From assembly GCA_046347015.1 (NCBI GenBank), contig JAXMHA010000005.1:1-64000 (forward strand): a stretch of 64,000 bases of DNA, in the 5' to 3' direction. The DNA comes from Dokdonella_A sp046347015. Lineage in GTDB: Bacteria; Pseudomonadota; Gammaproteobacteria; Xanthomonadales; Rhodanobacteraceae. Both the position numbers and the translations under genes were made by a program. A model generated the notes under the pieces. It saw only the letters and a program-made list of their open reading frames with translations. It made no database searches and was not told the origin of the DNA. Positions 24,101 to 32,685 of this stretch are shown here, piece after piece. Numbering within the stretch: the first letter of the stretch is position 1; every line of letters starts with the position of its first letter.

Positions 24101-27100
24101 TCACGACGATCCGGCCTCACCACTGCGGCGCGACGAACGCGCCATGGCGCGGGCAACCGCTGCAGCGAGGGCGGCGGCGGTCAACGGCTTGCGGACCAGT
24201 TCGTCGAAGCCCGCCTCGCGGCACTGTGACTCTTCGCCCCCGGTGGCGCGCGCAGTGACGGCAACCAGGCGCACGCCAGGATTGCCCGCCCGGCCCGATC
24301 GCACGAGCCGCGCGAATTCGAATCCGTCGATCCCGGGCAAATCGAGATCGACCAGCGCGAGGTCCACCGGCTGCGTACCCAGCTCGGACATGCCGGCCAG
24401 CGCGTTCGGCGCATGGCGGGCACGATGTCCGGCCTTCGCGAGCAGCGCCAGCACGACGGCGGCGACCGTCGCATCGTCCTCGACCAGCAGCACGTCGAAG
24501 GACTGCGCCGCCACTTCCGGAACGGGGGCGGCAACGACGCCTTCGCCTGCTTCCGGCAACGGGAGTTCGACGATGAAGCGCGCGCCATGTCCTGGCTGGC
24601 TGTCGACGGCAATGCGCCCGCCCATCAGCGACAGCAGTTCCCGGCAGATCGCAAGCCCGAGTCCACTGCCCCCATGGCGACGCCCGATCCCTGGCGCCTG
24701 CTCGAACCGCTGGAACAAACGGGCCGCCATTTCGGGCGCCATCCCGGGACCGGAATCCGTAACCGTCATCTGGAGCGCGCCGCTTCCGGTACGGCGGACG
24801 GCCAGTCCGATGCGCCCGGCATCGGTGAATTTCAGCGCGTTGTTGAGCAGGTTCAACAGGACCTGCTTGACGCGCACACCGTCACCGACAACGCGCCGTG
24901 GCGTCCCGCCGTCGATCGTCAGGTCGAATGCGAGTCCCTTGCGCGCCGCGAGCGGACGGATCAGGTCGGCGACTTCCCGGATCAGGATCCGCACATCGAA
25001 GGGCACGGGTTCGAGCGCGAGCCGCCCGGCTTCGATGCGGGCCAGGTCGAGGCTGTCGTTCACCATCCGCAGCAGCAACTCGCCGGATTGCCGGATCGCC
25101 GTCGCATAGGTGAGTTGGCGATCGTCGAGGTCGGTGTCGAGCAGCAGCTCGCTCATGCCGAGGACGCCGGTCATCGGCGTGCGAACCTCGTGACCGAGCG
25201 TCGCGAGGAAAGTCGATTTCGCTTCTGCAAGTCCTTCGGCCGCGAGGCGGCGCTCCTCGGCAAGGGCGAGGACCTGGCGTCGCTTGAACCGGCCCCGCAC
25301 GGCCAGTGCAACCAGGGCCAGCAACGCCAGGGCCGCAAGGACGTAGACGAGATAGGCGACGGGTGTCACCCAAGGGGCGGCGGCGACATCGATCCGGATC
25401 GGCGACGCCAGCGCCGACCACACGCCGTCGGCGTTGGCGCCGCCGATCGAGAGGAGATACGAACCCGCCGGAAGCTGGGAATAGGTCCGCTCCCCTGCTT
25501 CGCCTTCGACCCAGTCCCGGTCCCAGCCCTGCAACCGGAACCGGTACCTGTTTTCAGACGGGTTCAAATAGCTCAGCACGCGCGCAGCGACGTGCAAGTC
25601 CCGGTCCCCGTAGCGCAACTCGACCGGCTTGGCGGGATCGAGATCGATCACCCGTCCGTCGCGCCGCACATCCAGCGCGATCAACCGCAGCGGTGATGGC
25701 GGCGAAGACAGTTGCAACGCTTCCGGATCGAAGCCAACCACGCCTTGCAAGGTTCCGGCGTACAGCGTGCCGTCCGCGCCGGAAACGAGGGCGCCATCGT
25801 AGAACTGCGGACTCGGCAAGCCGTCCCGCGCGCCGAAGTGCCGAATCCGCCGCGATCCCGGGTCGAACCGCCAGAGGCCGCGTGGTGTCGGGACCCACAC
25901 GATGCCGGTGCGATCGACGGCGAGTGCATTCGCGTGCACGGACGGCCAACCGTCCGACGCGCCGATCCGCTCGAGAGCGTGGAGTCCTTTGGGCGTGATG
26001 GCGTATCGCGCCAGTACGCCGAGCTGGTGCAGCCAGAGACGGCCGTCGCCGTCGAACGCCATCGCATCCACCGGCGCTTTCGGCACGCCGCCGACGATCG
26101 CGAACCGGTTCCGCGCCGCGTCGAATCGCGCGACACCGACGGCCGTTGCGAGCCACGGCTCACCCTCGCGGTCGAGCAGCAGCGTGCTGATGTCGGAATC
26201 GGGAAGGGTTCCCGCCTTCACGGTGTAGCGGGCCACCAGCCGCAACGGCGACGATGCTTCCGGACCCGGCGCGCCGATCCGCGCGACTCCGCCACCACGC
26301 ACGCTCACCCATACGTCGCCATCGGCGGCCCGGCGCAGCGAATTCACGAATCCCTGCGGCAGCGCGTCGTCACGCGAATCATCCATCGGCATGGTCCGCG
26401 ACTTGCCGGTCGCGAGCGCCGTGAGTTCGACACCGGTCTGGCGACCAATCCAGAGGTCATCCGCCCCATCCGGCAACAAGGCACGCAGCATGGTGCCGGC
26501 GGCGTGCAAGGCCTTGCCCTTGCGCTCGACCTTGCCGCTGGCCGGATCGATCCGGTCGATGCCGTCGCGATCTTCAGCGACCCAGATCGCGCCGTCGGCG
26601 GCGACCGCAAGGGCCTGCGCGTGCGAATGCGTGAGACTCGTGTCGTCCCCTGGCACGTGCCGATAGGCGCTGAAGTTGCGCCAGTGCGCCGGCAAGCGCG
26701 CGATGCCGGCCTCGGTCGTGCCGAACCACACGTTGCCCTCCGCGTCCCGGAGGATGTGCGAGGACCTCGCGTCGGGATAGGCGCCGACGATGTTGTCGAG
26801 ACCCTGGAAGAGATCGGTGCCGCGTGCCGACAGGCGCGCGAACCCGCCTGGAAGCCCGAGCCACACAGTTCCGTCGGATCCCGGCTCCATGGCCAGGATG
26901 CGCAGGCCGGGAGCGTCGGCCGTCGCGGTCTCGACGTGGCCGAGGTCGCCCGAGATGCGCAATGCGCCGTGATGCGTGCCCGCAAGCATCGCGCCGTCAT
27001 GCCCGGGCGTCACGTCGGGAACGATCGATGAAACCATCCAGGGGCCCCGGACTTCCGGCAACGCGACGTGGTGCAGCGTGCCGTCGGGATCGCGCACGTC

Positions 27101-27697
27101 GACGCCGGCGTCCGTGCCGATCCACAGGCGCCCGCGGCCATCGACGGCGAGGCTGATGACGATGCTCGAGTCGAGCGACGCCGGATCGTCGGCGTCATGG
27201 TCGACATGCAGGAACGTGCCGTCGGGATTCAGGCGATTGAGCCCGCCGAGGTACGTCCCGACCCAGATCGCGCCGTCGTGGTCCTGTGCCAGCGTCCATA
27301 CATCATCGCTGCCCAACGTGCTGGTGTCGTTCGGGACATGCCGCCAGTGCTCGAAACGCGAACCGTCTGCGGCGAGCCGGTTGAGTCCCGACCCCTCTCC
27401 GCCGCACCAGATCCTCCCGTCCCGGTCGACGAGGATCGCCGTGACGTCGTTTGCGGCCAGCGAACCCGGGGCGGACGGATCGTGCCGGAACACGCGGAAA
27501 CCGACACCGTCGAAACGGGCCAGCCCGTCGTTGGTGCCGATCCAGATGAAACCCGCGTGGTCCTGCGTCACCCACGCGACATTGTTCGACGGCAAACCAT
27601 CGTCGACGGTCATGCGCGTGAACTGCGGCAGCGCCGGCGGTGGCCCGGCCACGGCCGCCACCGCCAACGCCCAAAGCGACAAGGCCAGCCAGCGCAT
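24101..27697 (-). CDS. two-component propeller hybrid histidine kinase
   Basis: A 1198-residue membrane sensor kinase. It has a signal peptide (MRWLALSLWALAV...), then a periplasmic array of two-component-propeller repeats (IWIGTNDGLARF, IWCGGEGSGLNRL, IWVGTYLGGLNRL, LWIGTDAGVDV and others) forming two likely beta-propellers. A Y_Y_Y domain (YRFRLQGWDRDWVEGE) and one transmembrane helix near residue 790 follow. The cytoplasmic part has HisKA with His836 (TLGHEVRTPMTG), HATPase_c and a receiver domain with phospho-Asp1117. Such proteins often sense carbohydrates. No DNA-binding domain is attached. GGAGG precedes the ATG at 27697; an in-frame upstream ATG is less likely. Confidence 0.93.
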   Translation of the reverse strand: MRWLALSLWALAVAAVAGPPPALPQFTRMTVDDGLPSNNVAWVTQDHAGFIWIGTNDGLARFDGVGFRVFRHDPSAPGSLAANDVTAILVDRDGRIWCGGEGSGLNRLAADGSRFEHWRHVPNDTSTLGSDDVWTLAQDHDGAIWVGTYLGGLNRLNPDGTFLHVDHDADDPASLDSSIVISLAVDGRGRLWIGTDAGVDVRDPDGTLHHVALPEVRGPWMVSSIVPDVTPGHDGAMLAGTHHGALRISGDLGHVETATADAPGLRILAMEPGSDGTVWLGLPGGFARLSARGTDLFQGLDNIVGAYPDARSSHILRDAEGNVWFGTTEAGIARLPAHWRNFSAYRHVPGDDTSLTHSHAQALAVAADGAIWVAEDRDGIDRIDPASGKVERKGKALHAAGTMLRALLPDGADDLWIGRQTGVELTALATGKSRTMPMDDSRDDALPQGFVNSLRRAADGDVWVSVRGGGVARIGAPGPEASSPLRLVARYTVKAGTLPDSDISTLLLDREGEPWLATAVGVARFDAARNRFAIVGGVPKAPVDAMAFDGDGRLWLHQLGVLARYAITPKGLHALERIGASDGWPSVHANALAVDRTGIVWVPTPRGLWRFDPGSRRIRHFGARDGLPSPQFYDGALVSGADGTLYAGTLQGVVGFDPEALQLSSPPSPLRLIALDVRRDGRVIDLDPAKPVELRYGDRDLHVAARVLSYLNPSENRYRFRLQGWDRDWVEGEAGERTYSQLPAGSYLLSIGGANADGVWSALASPIRIDVAAAPWVTPVAYLVYVLAALALLALVALAVRGRFKRRQVLALAEERRLAAEGLAEAKSTFLATLGHEVRTPMTGVLGMSELLLDTDLDDRQLTYATAIRQSGELLLRMVNDSLDLARIEAGRLALEPVPFDVRILIREVADLIRPLAARKGLAFDLTIDGGTPRRVVGDGVRVKQVLLNLLNNALKFTDAGRIGLAVRRTGSGALQMTVTDSGPGMAPEMAARLFQRFEQAPGIGRRHGGSGLGLAICRELLSLMGGRIAVDSQPGHGARFIVELPLPEAGEGVVAAPVPEVAAQSFDVLLVEDDATVAAVVLALLAKAGHRARHAPNALAGMSELGTQPVDLALVDLDLPGIDGFEFARLVRSGRAGNPGVRLVAVTARATGGEESQCREAGFDELVRKPLTAAALAAAVARAMARSSRRSGEAGSS

Positions 27698-27770
27698 TGC
27701 CGGTTCCTCCCGCGGCGATGGTGCCACGACCGTCGTCCCGGCGCACCGGTGGAAACAGCACTGACCGGGC

Positions 27771-27783
27771 TAGAATCGGGCGC
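27771..27783 (+). promoter_or_regulatory. TAGAAT -10 box 7 bases before the DUF697 GTPase start (leaderless candidate)
   Basis: TAGAAT at 27771-27776 is followed by seven bases and the ATG at 27784. Transcription starting about seven bases after the box would begin at or next to the start codon. No ribosome binding site is visible. Same layout as yqgE, wgr and the STAS-MlaE gene. Confidence 0.45.
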
Positions 27784-29280
27784 ATGGCATCGAGCGCCCG
27801 CCTCCCCCTGCGACTGATCGCGCTGGCCAGCGTTGCGGTCGGTGGCGTGCTGGTTGCGGGATTCCTCATCTCGACGATCAACGGTGCACTCGAGTTCTAC
27901 GCCCGCCTCGAAGCATTGCCGGCGTGGCTGCGTTGGCCGCTCGCGACCGGCGCGACGCTGCTGGTCGCGGCGTTCGGCTGGCTCCTGTGGACGCTCGCCC
28001 GGCCCGCGGCCCGCGGTGCCCGCAACGCGCTGCCCGCGATCACGCGGGAGGATATCGACCAACGCATCGGCGAACTGCGTGCTCGCGCAATCGACACGAC
28101 GGCACTCGAATCCGAACTCCGCGGCCTCGACCAGCGACGCGACAGCGGCGACCTCTACGTCGCCCTGTTCGGCGAAATCTCCACCGGCAAATCGAGCCTG
28201 ATCAATGCGCTGGCTGCCGGTTCGCAGCCGGCAACCGACGTGCGCGGCGGAACCACCCGCACGGTCGACCTCCATCGGGGGCGCCTGCCCGATGGTCGCG
28301 ACCTGGTGCTGGCCGACGTGCCCGGCAGCGCAGAGGCCGGCGGCGAGGCGCGTGAGCGCATCGCCCGCGAGGAAGCACTGCGCGCGCACGCCGTCATGTA
28401 CCTGTGCACGGGCGACCTCACACGCTCGCAAGCCGCCGAACTCGACTGGCTGCACACCTTCGGCAAGCCGGTGATCCTCGTGCTGAACAAGGCCGACTGG
28501 TACGACGATACCGAGAAGGCCGAGCTTGCCAGCCGCCTGCACGAACGATTTGCACCCCTCGTCGACGCCATCGTCGAGATTTCGGCGGGCGGCATCGAGC
28601 GGTTCGAACGCGTACTGGCCGACGGTGCCCGTGAACGCGTCGAACGCGACCGGCAGCCGAATCTCGTCGCGCTGACGGACGCACTGCAGCGCGTGGCCCG
28701 CGCTGGTGCGCCGGCGCTGGAGCCCGCGCGTCAGGCGGCGGTGCTGGCGGACGTCGGCCATCGCAGCGACGCCCTCGCGCGGGCGGCGGCACTGCGCGAA
28801 GCCGATGCCGTGGTCGGCAAATACACCCGCCGCGCAATCGTCGGCGCGCTCGCGGCCATTGCCCCCGGCAGCGATATCCTGATCCAGGGTGCACTCGGCA
28901 CGGCGCTCGTGGGCGAGTTGGCACGCGTCCACCGCGTACCAGTGCGCGAGATCGACATCGAGGCCCTGCTCGCGCGCATCGGGTTGACCGTCCGCAACAC
29001 CGCGGCGATCGTGCTGGCCGTCGCCGGCAATGCCCTGAAGGCGTTCCCCGGGGTCGGCACGCTCGGCGGCGGGCTGCTGCACGCCATGGCCTATGGTTTC
29101 GTGTTCGACAGTGTCGGCCACGCCCTGTCGGCCACGCTCGCCGAGCGTGCGGAACTGGACGCCGCCGACGTTGAAACGCGCGTGCGTGCCCTGTTGACGT
29201 CACCCGCGCGGGATCGCATCGAGCGCGTTGCCGCACTGGCGCTCGAGGCCTGGCGCGACCCCGCCGGCAAACCGCCGTGA
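27784..29280 (+). CDS. membrane-anchored GTPase with DUF697-type C-terminal domain (copy A)
   Basis: A 498-residue inner-membrane GTPase of the Era/TrmE-like branch. Two transmembrane helices (about 10-30 and 52-72), a GTPase domain with P-loop GEISTGKS (130-137), G3 DVPGS and G4 NKAD, and a hydrophobic C-terminal DUF697-like region (about 330-460) rich in Ala/Gly helices. Related proteins include E. coli YcjX/YcjF neighbours; function unknown. It overlaps the following YceI gene by four bases (GTGA). A paralogue (31197-32585) closes the cluster. Start ATG 27784 follows TAGAAT closely. Confidence 0.85.
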   Translation: MASSARLPLRLIALASVAVGGVLVAGFLISTINGALEFYARLEALPAWLRWPLATGATLLVAAFGWLLWTLARPAARGARNALPAITREDIDQRIGELRARAIDTTALESELRGLDQRRDSGDLYVALFGEISTGKSSLINALAAGSQPATDVRGGTTRTVDLHRGRLPDGRDLVLADVPGSAEAGGEARERIAREEALRAHAVMYLCTGDLTRSQAAELDWLHTFGKPVILVLNKADWYDDTEKAELASRLHERFAPLVDAIVEISAGGIERFERVLADGARERVERDRQPNLVALTDALQRVARAGAPALEPARQAAVLADVGHRSDALARAAALREADAVVGKYTRRAIVGALAAIAPGSDILIQGALGTALVGELARVHRVPVREIDIEALLARIGLTVRNTAAIVLAVAGNALKAFPGVGTLGGGLLHAMAYGFVFDSVGHALSATLAERAELDAADVETRVRALLTSPARDRIERVAALALEAWRDPAGKPP

Positions 29281-29924
29281 CGGAAACTCCGGCTCCCTAC
29301 CCTCCGCGATCGCGATTCCCCGCCGGAATTCGCGTCGCCATGGCCGCGGCGGTACTGGCCGGGGCCATCGGGGGCGGCGACGCGAGCGCACGGCCCGCGA
29401 CCTACCGCTTCGACACCGACCACTCGCAAGTCTTGTTCAGCGTCAGCCACGAGGACTTTTCCCGTCCGGTCGGACGCCTGCGCATTGCGGGCGGCTGGTT
29501 CACGTTCGATCCGGACGACTGGTCCGCGAGCCGCGTCGACATCTCGATCGACCTCGCCACCGTCGACCTCGGCGACCCGAAATGGAACGACGCCGTCGAG
29601 TCCCCGCAGTTCCTCGATGCGAACCACTGGCGGACCGCGCGTTACACCGGCGGCAAGGTCGAAAGAACCGGCGACAAGACGGGCATCATCCACGGCACGC
29701 TCGATTTCCACGGGCACGTCGCGCCGGTCGACGTGTCGTTCACGCTGAATCGCATCGGCAACGATCCGTACGCGTTTGCCGCGAAGGCGGGCTTTTCCGC
29801 GCGGGCGAAGATCAGCCGTTCGGCGTTCGGGCTGACGCGCTTCCGGGACGTGGTAGGGGACGAGGTCGACCTGCGCTTCGAGATCGAGGGGCTGCGCGGC
29901 GGAGAACCGGAAGGAACGCGATGA
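29277..29924 (+). CDS. YceI family exported protein (copy A)
   Basis: A 215-residue periplasmic lipocalin-like protein. It has an N-terminal signal segment (RVAMAAAVLAGAIGGG) and the YceI core: YRFDTDHSQVLFSVSHEDFS, SIDLATVDLGD, SPQFLDANHW, GTLDFHGHVAPVDVSFTLN and ISRSAFGLTRF. YceI proteins bind polyisoprenoids such as ubiquinone. GTG start at 29277 overlaps the GTPase stop (GTGA). Neighbour cytochrome b561 is the usual partner, so a redox or quinone role is likely. Confidence 0.9.
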   Translation: MTETPAPYPPRSRFPAGIRVAMAAAVLAGAIGGGDASARPATYRFDTDHSQVLFSVSHEDFSRPVGRLRIAGGWFTFDPDDWSASRVDISIDLATVDLGDPKWNDAVESPQFLDANHWRTARYTGGKVERTGDKTGIIHGTLDFHGHVAPVDVSFTLNRIGNDPYAFAAKAGFSARAKISRSAFGLTRFRDVVGDEVDLRFEIEGLRGGEPEGTR

Positions 29925-30026
29925 ACGGCCACGCACTTGCCGGACGGCCGCGGCATCGCCGGCGTGCAACCTGAGCGAGTTTGCGGCATCCTCGATTCCG
30001 GTTGCCGACGCCGCGAGTGACGATCG

Positions 30027-30602
30027 ATGCCGTTCAAGAGCGATTCGTCCCGCTGGGGCAGCATCGCGAAGACCTTCCATTGGCTGGTTGTCGTCCTGAT
30101 CCTCGTGCAGGCGACGGTCGGCCTCGTCATGGTGCAGCTGCCCAAGCGGCCGAACGTGATCCCGCTGTTCGACTTCCACAAGTCGCTCGGCCTCACGATC
30201 CTCGCGCTCGCCGTGTTGCGCCTGGCGTGGCGCGCTTTCGACCACCGCCCGTCGCCGCCTCCCACGATGCCGCGTTGGCAGGTCGTCGGTGCGCGTGCAG
30301 GACACGTTGCACTGTACGGCCTGCTGTTCGCCGTGCCGCTCTCGGGGTGGTGGTTCGATTCGGCCAGCAGCCTGAGGCCCCTCTACTGGTGGGGCGTCGT
30401 GCACGTGCCGCACCTGACCGCGGGGCCGGACAAGGCGCTGGCGACCTTCACCGCGGGTCTTCACGAGACCTTGTTCTGGACTCTCGCGGCGGTCGCGGCC
30501 GGGCACGCGATCGCAGCGCTCTGGCATCATTTCGTCACCGGTGACATCGTGTTGGTGCGCATGCTCCCGAGCCGCGCGCGCAGCCACGACGGGCCGGGCT
30601 GA
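30027..30602 (+). CDS. cytochrome b561 family protein
   Basis: A 191-residue four-helix inner-membrane dihaem cytochrome b (YodB/YceJ type). Likely haem-ligand histidines occur in KTFHWLVV (18), FDFHKSLGL (51), ARAGHVALYG (near 93) and AGLHETLFW (near 145), one per helix. It probably passes electrons between the quinone pool and a periplasmic acceptor. It lies between two YceI genes and is followed after 23 bases by copy B. E. coli has the comparable yceJ-yceI pair. Confidence 0.92.
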   Translation: MPFKSDSSRWGSIAKTFHWLVVVLILVQATVGLVMVQLPKRPNVIPLFDFHKSLGLTILALAVLRLAWRAFDHRPSPPPTMPRWQVVGARAGHVALYGLLFAVPLSGWWFDSASSLRPLYWWGVVHVPHLTAGPDKALATFTAGLHETLFWTLAAVAAGHAIAALWHHFVTGDIVLVRMLPSRARSHDGPG

Positions 30603-30625
30603 TTGCACGTTCGAGGAGATCCGGG

Positions 30626-31174
30626 ATGCCGAGAATCACCTTTGCCTTCCTGGTGCTGCTGGTTTCGCTGCCGGCAGCCGCAGGTTCCTGGCAGGTCGAC
30701 AAGGCCCGCAGCACACTGACGTTCCATGCAAGCTTCGAGGGCGAGGGCTTCGACGGCAAGTTCCCGAAGTTCGACGCCAGGATCCGCTACGACGCGAACA
30801 ACCTCGCCGATTCGCTGTTCGACGTTACCGTCGATCTCGCCAGCGTCGACACGGCCAGCAGCGAACGCGACCAGACGCTGACGACCAGCGACTTCTTCGA
30901 CGTGTCGAGGTTTCCGCAGGCGCATTTCGTCACATCACGCTTCCATCGCGCGGCGGATGGCAAGGTGACGGCGGATGGCACGCTGACCTTGCGTGGCGTG
31001 TCGAAGCCCGTCGTCCTGACGGTCGTGTTGAAGCCGGAAGGCAACGACACCGCCACGCTCGACGTCGACGCGACCCTCGATCGCCTCGGCTTCGGCCTCG
31101 GCACCGGCAGCGACTGGTCGGAAATCTCGAAGCAGGTCACCGTGCACGGGCACCTGGTCCTGACCGGGTCGTGA
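30626..31174 (+). CDS. YceI family exported protein (copy B)
   Basis: A 182-residue product with a clear signal peptide (MPRITFAFLVLLVSLPAAAG) and YceI core: WQVDKARSTLTFHASFEGE, TVDLASVDTA, TSDFFDVSRFPQAHF, GTLTLRGVSKPVVLTV and LDRLGFGLGTG. Sequence differs considerably from copy A, so the pair is not a recent duplication. GAGGAG seven bases before the ATG fixes the start. It lies 22 bases before the second GTPase gene. Probable lipid or quinone carrier in the periplasm. Confidence 0.93.
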   Translation: MPRITFAFLVLLVSLPAAAGSWQVDKARSTLTFHASFEGEGFDGKFPKFDARIRYDANNLADSLFDVTVDLASVDTASSERDQTLTTSDFFDVSRFPQAHFVTSRFHRAADGKVTADGTLTLRGVSKPVVLTVVLKPEGNDTATLDVDATLDRLGFGLGTGSDWSEISKQVTVHGHLVLTGS

Positions 31175-31196
31175 TTCCGCCCCGCGGCACTGCGCG

Positions 31197-32585
31197 ATGA
31201 AGCCTTTCCTGCCGGCGTGGTGGCGGCGTTGGCGCGAGCGTCGCGGTGAACGATCGTTGCGTGCGCCCGAACCGCACATCCCCGCCGACGGCCACCCGGC
31301 ACAGGCCGCCGCGGCGTTGCGATCGCTGCTCGATGACGCCACGGTTCCGGAAGACATCCGGCGTTCGCTCGCCGACGATTTCGCGCAGCTCGAGTCGATG
31401 CTGGCGAGGCTCGAACACGGCGAAGTGCACATCGCCGTGTTCGGCCGCGTCAGTGTCGGCAAGTCCGCACTCGCCAACGCGCTGCTCGGCGAAGATGCGT
31501 TCCCCGTCGGCGTCCTGCATGGCACGACCCGCGACGCGCAGGGACGACCGTGGCACGAGGTGGCGGAAGGCAACGTGCGGTTGATCGACACTCCGGGGAT
31601 CGACGAGCTCGACGGCGAGACCCGGGAGCGCTTCGCGACCGATGTCGCCACGCTCAGCGACCTCGTGGTGTTCGTCGTCGACGGGGACATGACCCGGCGC
31701 GAACGCGACGCGCTGGTGACGCTGGCGAGAACCGAGCGGCCGCTGCTGCTGGCACTGAACAAGGCCGACCGCTACCGCGACGACGAACGCGAGCGCCTGC
31801 TCGAACGGCTGCGAGAACACGCGGCCGGGCTGGTGCTGCCCGACAACGTCGTCGCGGTCAGTGCACGCCCGGCGCCGCTGCGCCGCGAAATCGAGGCTGG
31901 CGCGGCCGATGCGCCGTCCGCCACGCCGCCACCACCCGACATCACGGCGCTGCGCTCACGTCTCGTCGCGGTGCTCGAACGCGAGGGCCGCACGCTCGCC
32001 GCAATCAACGCCGGCCTGTTTGCCGGCCGGCTGACCGACGCCGTCGCCAGCAAGATCACTGCTGCGCGGCGGGACCTTGCGACGCGGGTCATCCGCCAAT
32101 ACTGCATCGCGAAGGGCGTCGCCGTCGCCATCAATCCGATTCCGGTGGCCGATCTCCTCGCGGCCGCGGCACTGGATGCTGCGCTCGTGATCCACCTCGG
32201 CCGGGTGTACGGCCTGCCCCTCACGCGCAGCGAGGCCGGCAACCTGATCGCCGTGATCTTTGCCCAGCTGGCGGCGCTGATGGGCGCGATCTGGGGCGTG
32301 CACCTCGTCTCGTCGGCGTTGAAAGGCGTCAGTGCCGGGCTGTCCACCGTGATGACCGCCGGCGCACAAGGCGCGCTCGCCTGGTACGCCACCGAACTCG
32401 TCGGGCGGGCGGCCGAAAGCTATCTCGCGGCCGGCAAATCCTGGGGGGACAAGGGGCCGAAGACCGTCGTCAGCGAAATCGTCGCGTCGCTCGACCGGGA
32501 TTCGATCCTGCGCGACGCCCGCGGGGAAATCCTGAGGCGCCTGCGGCAACGGCGGCAGGGCACCTCGCCGGCGGCGGTCGACTGA
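31197..32585 (+). CDS. GTPase with DUF697-type C-terminal domain (copy B)
   Basis: A 462-residue Era-like GTPase: P-loop GRVSVGKS (83-90), G2 Thr in LHGTTRD, G3 DTPGIDE, G4 NKAD, then a DUF697-like region (about 290-420) with several Ala/Gly-rich hydrophobic helices. Unlike copy A it has no N-terminal membrane helices, so it probably associates with the membrane through the C-terminal part. It ends the GTPase-YceI-b561-YceI-GTPase cluster and converges on the subtilase gene. Its role is unknown. Confidence 0.86.
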   Translation: MKPFLPAWWRRWRERRGERSLRAPEPHIPADGHPAQAAAALRSLLDDATVPEDIRRSLADDFAQLESMLARLEHGEVHIAVFGRVSVGKSALANALLGEDAFPVGVLHGTTRDAQGRPWHEVAEGNVRLIDTPGIDELDGETRERFATDVATLSDLVVFVVDGDMTRRERDALVTLARTERPLLLALNKADRYRDDERERLLERLREHAAGLVLPDNVVAVSARPAPLRREIEAGAADAPSATPPPPDITALRSRLVAVLEREGRTLAAINAGLFAGRLTDAVASKITAARRDLATRVIRQYCIAKGVAVAINPIPVADLLAAAALDAALVIHLGRVYGLPLTRSEAGNLIAVIFAQLAALMGAIWGVHLVSSALKGVSAGLSTVMTAGAQGALAWYATELVGRAAESYLAAGKSWGDKGPKTVVSEIVASLDRDSILRDARGEILRRLRQRRQGTSPAAVD

Positions 32586-32606
32586 CGGGCTCTTGCCGGC
32601 ACAAGA

Positions 32607-32630
32607 AACGGCAGGCCGAAGCCTGCCGTT
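32607..32630 (-). terminator. intrinsic terminator of the subtilase gene (UUCG hairpin)
   Basis: AACGGCAGGC and GCCTGCCGTT form a 10-bp stem. Read on the minus strand the loop is TTCG closed by C-G, the extra-stable UUCG tetraloop, and the stem is followed by TTCTTG. It lies 55 bases past the subtilase stop. On the plus strand the T-tract is missing, so it best fits the minus-strand gene. Confidence 0.75.
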
Positions 32631-32642
32631 CCAGGTTCCCGC

Positions 32643-32673
32643 GGATCGGGCGGGTGTGCACCCGCCCAGATCC
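32643..32673. terminator. second hairpin between convergent GTPase and subtilase genes
   Basis: GGGCGGGT (32648-32655) pairs with ACCCGCCC (32660-32667) over a four-base loop, extended by GGATC (32643-32647) and GATCC (32669-32673) with one bulged base. It has no clear T-tract on either strand. It could add to termination for either gene. Confidence 0.45.
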
Positions 32674-32685
32674 CGCTTTCGTCGC

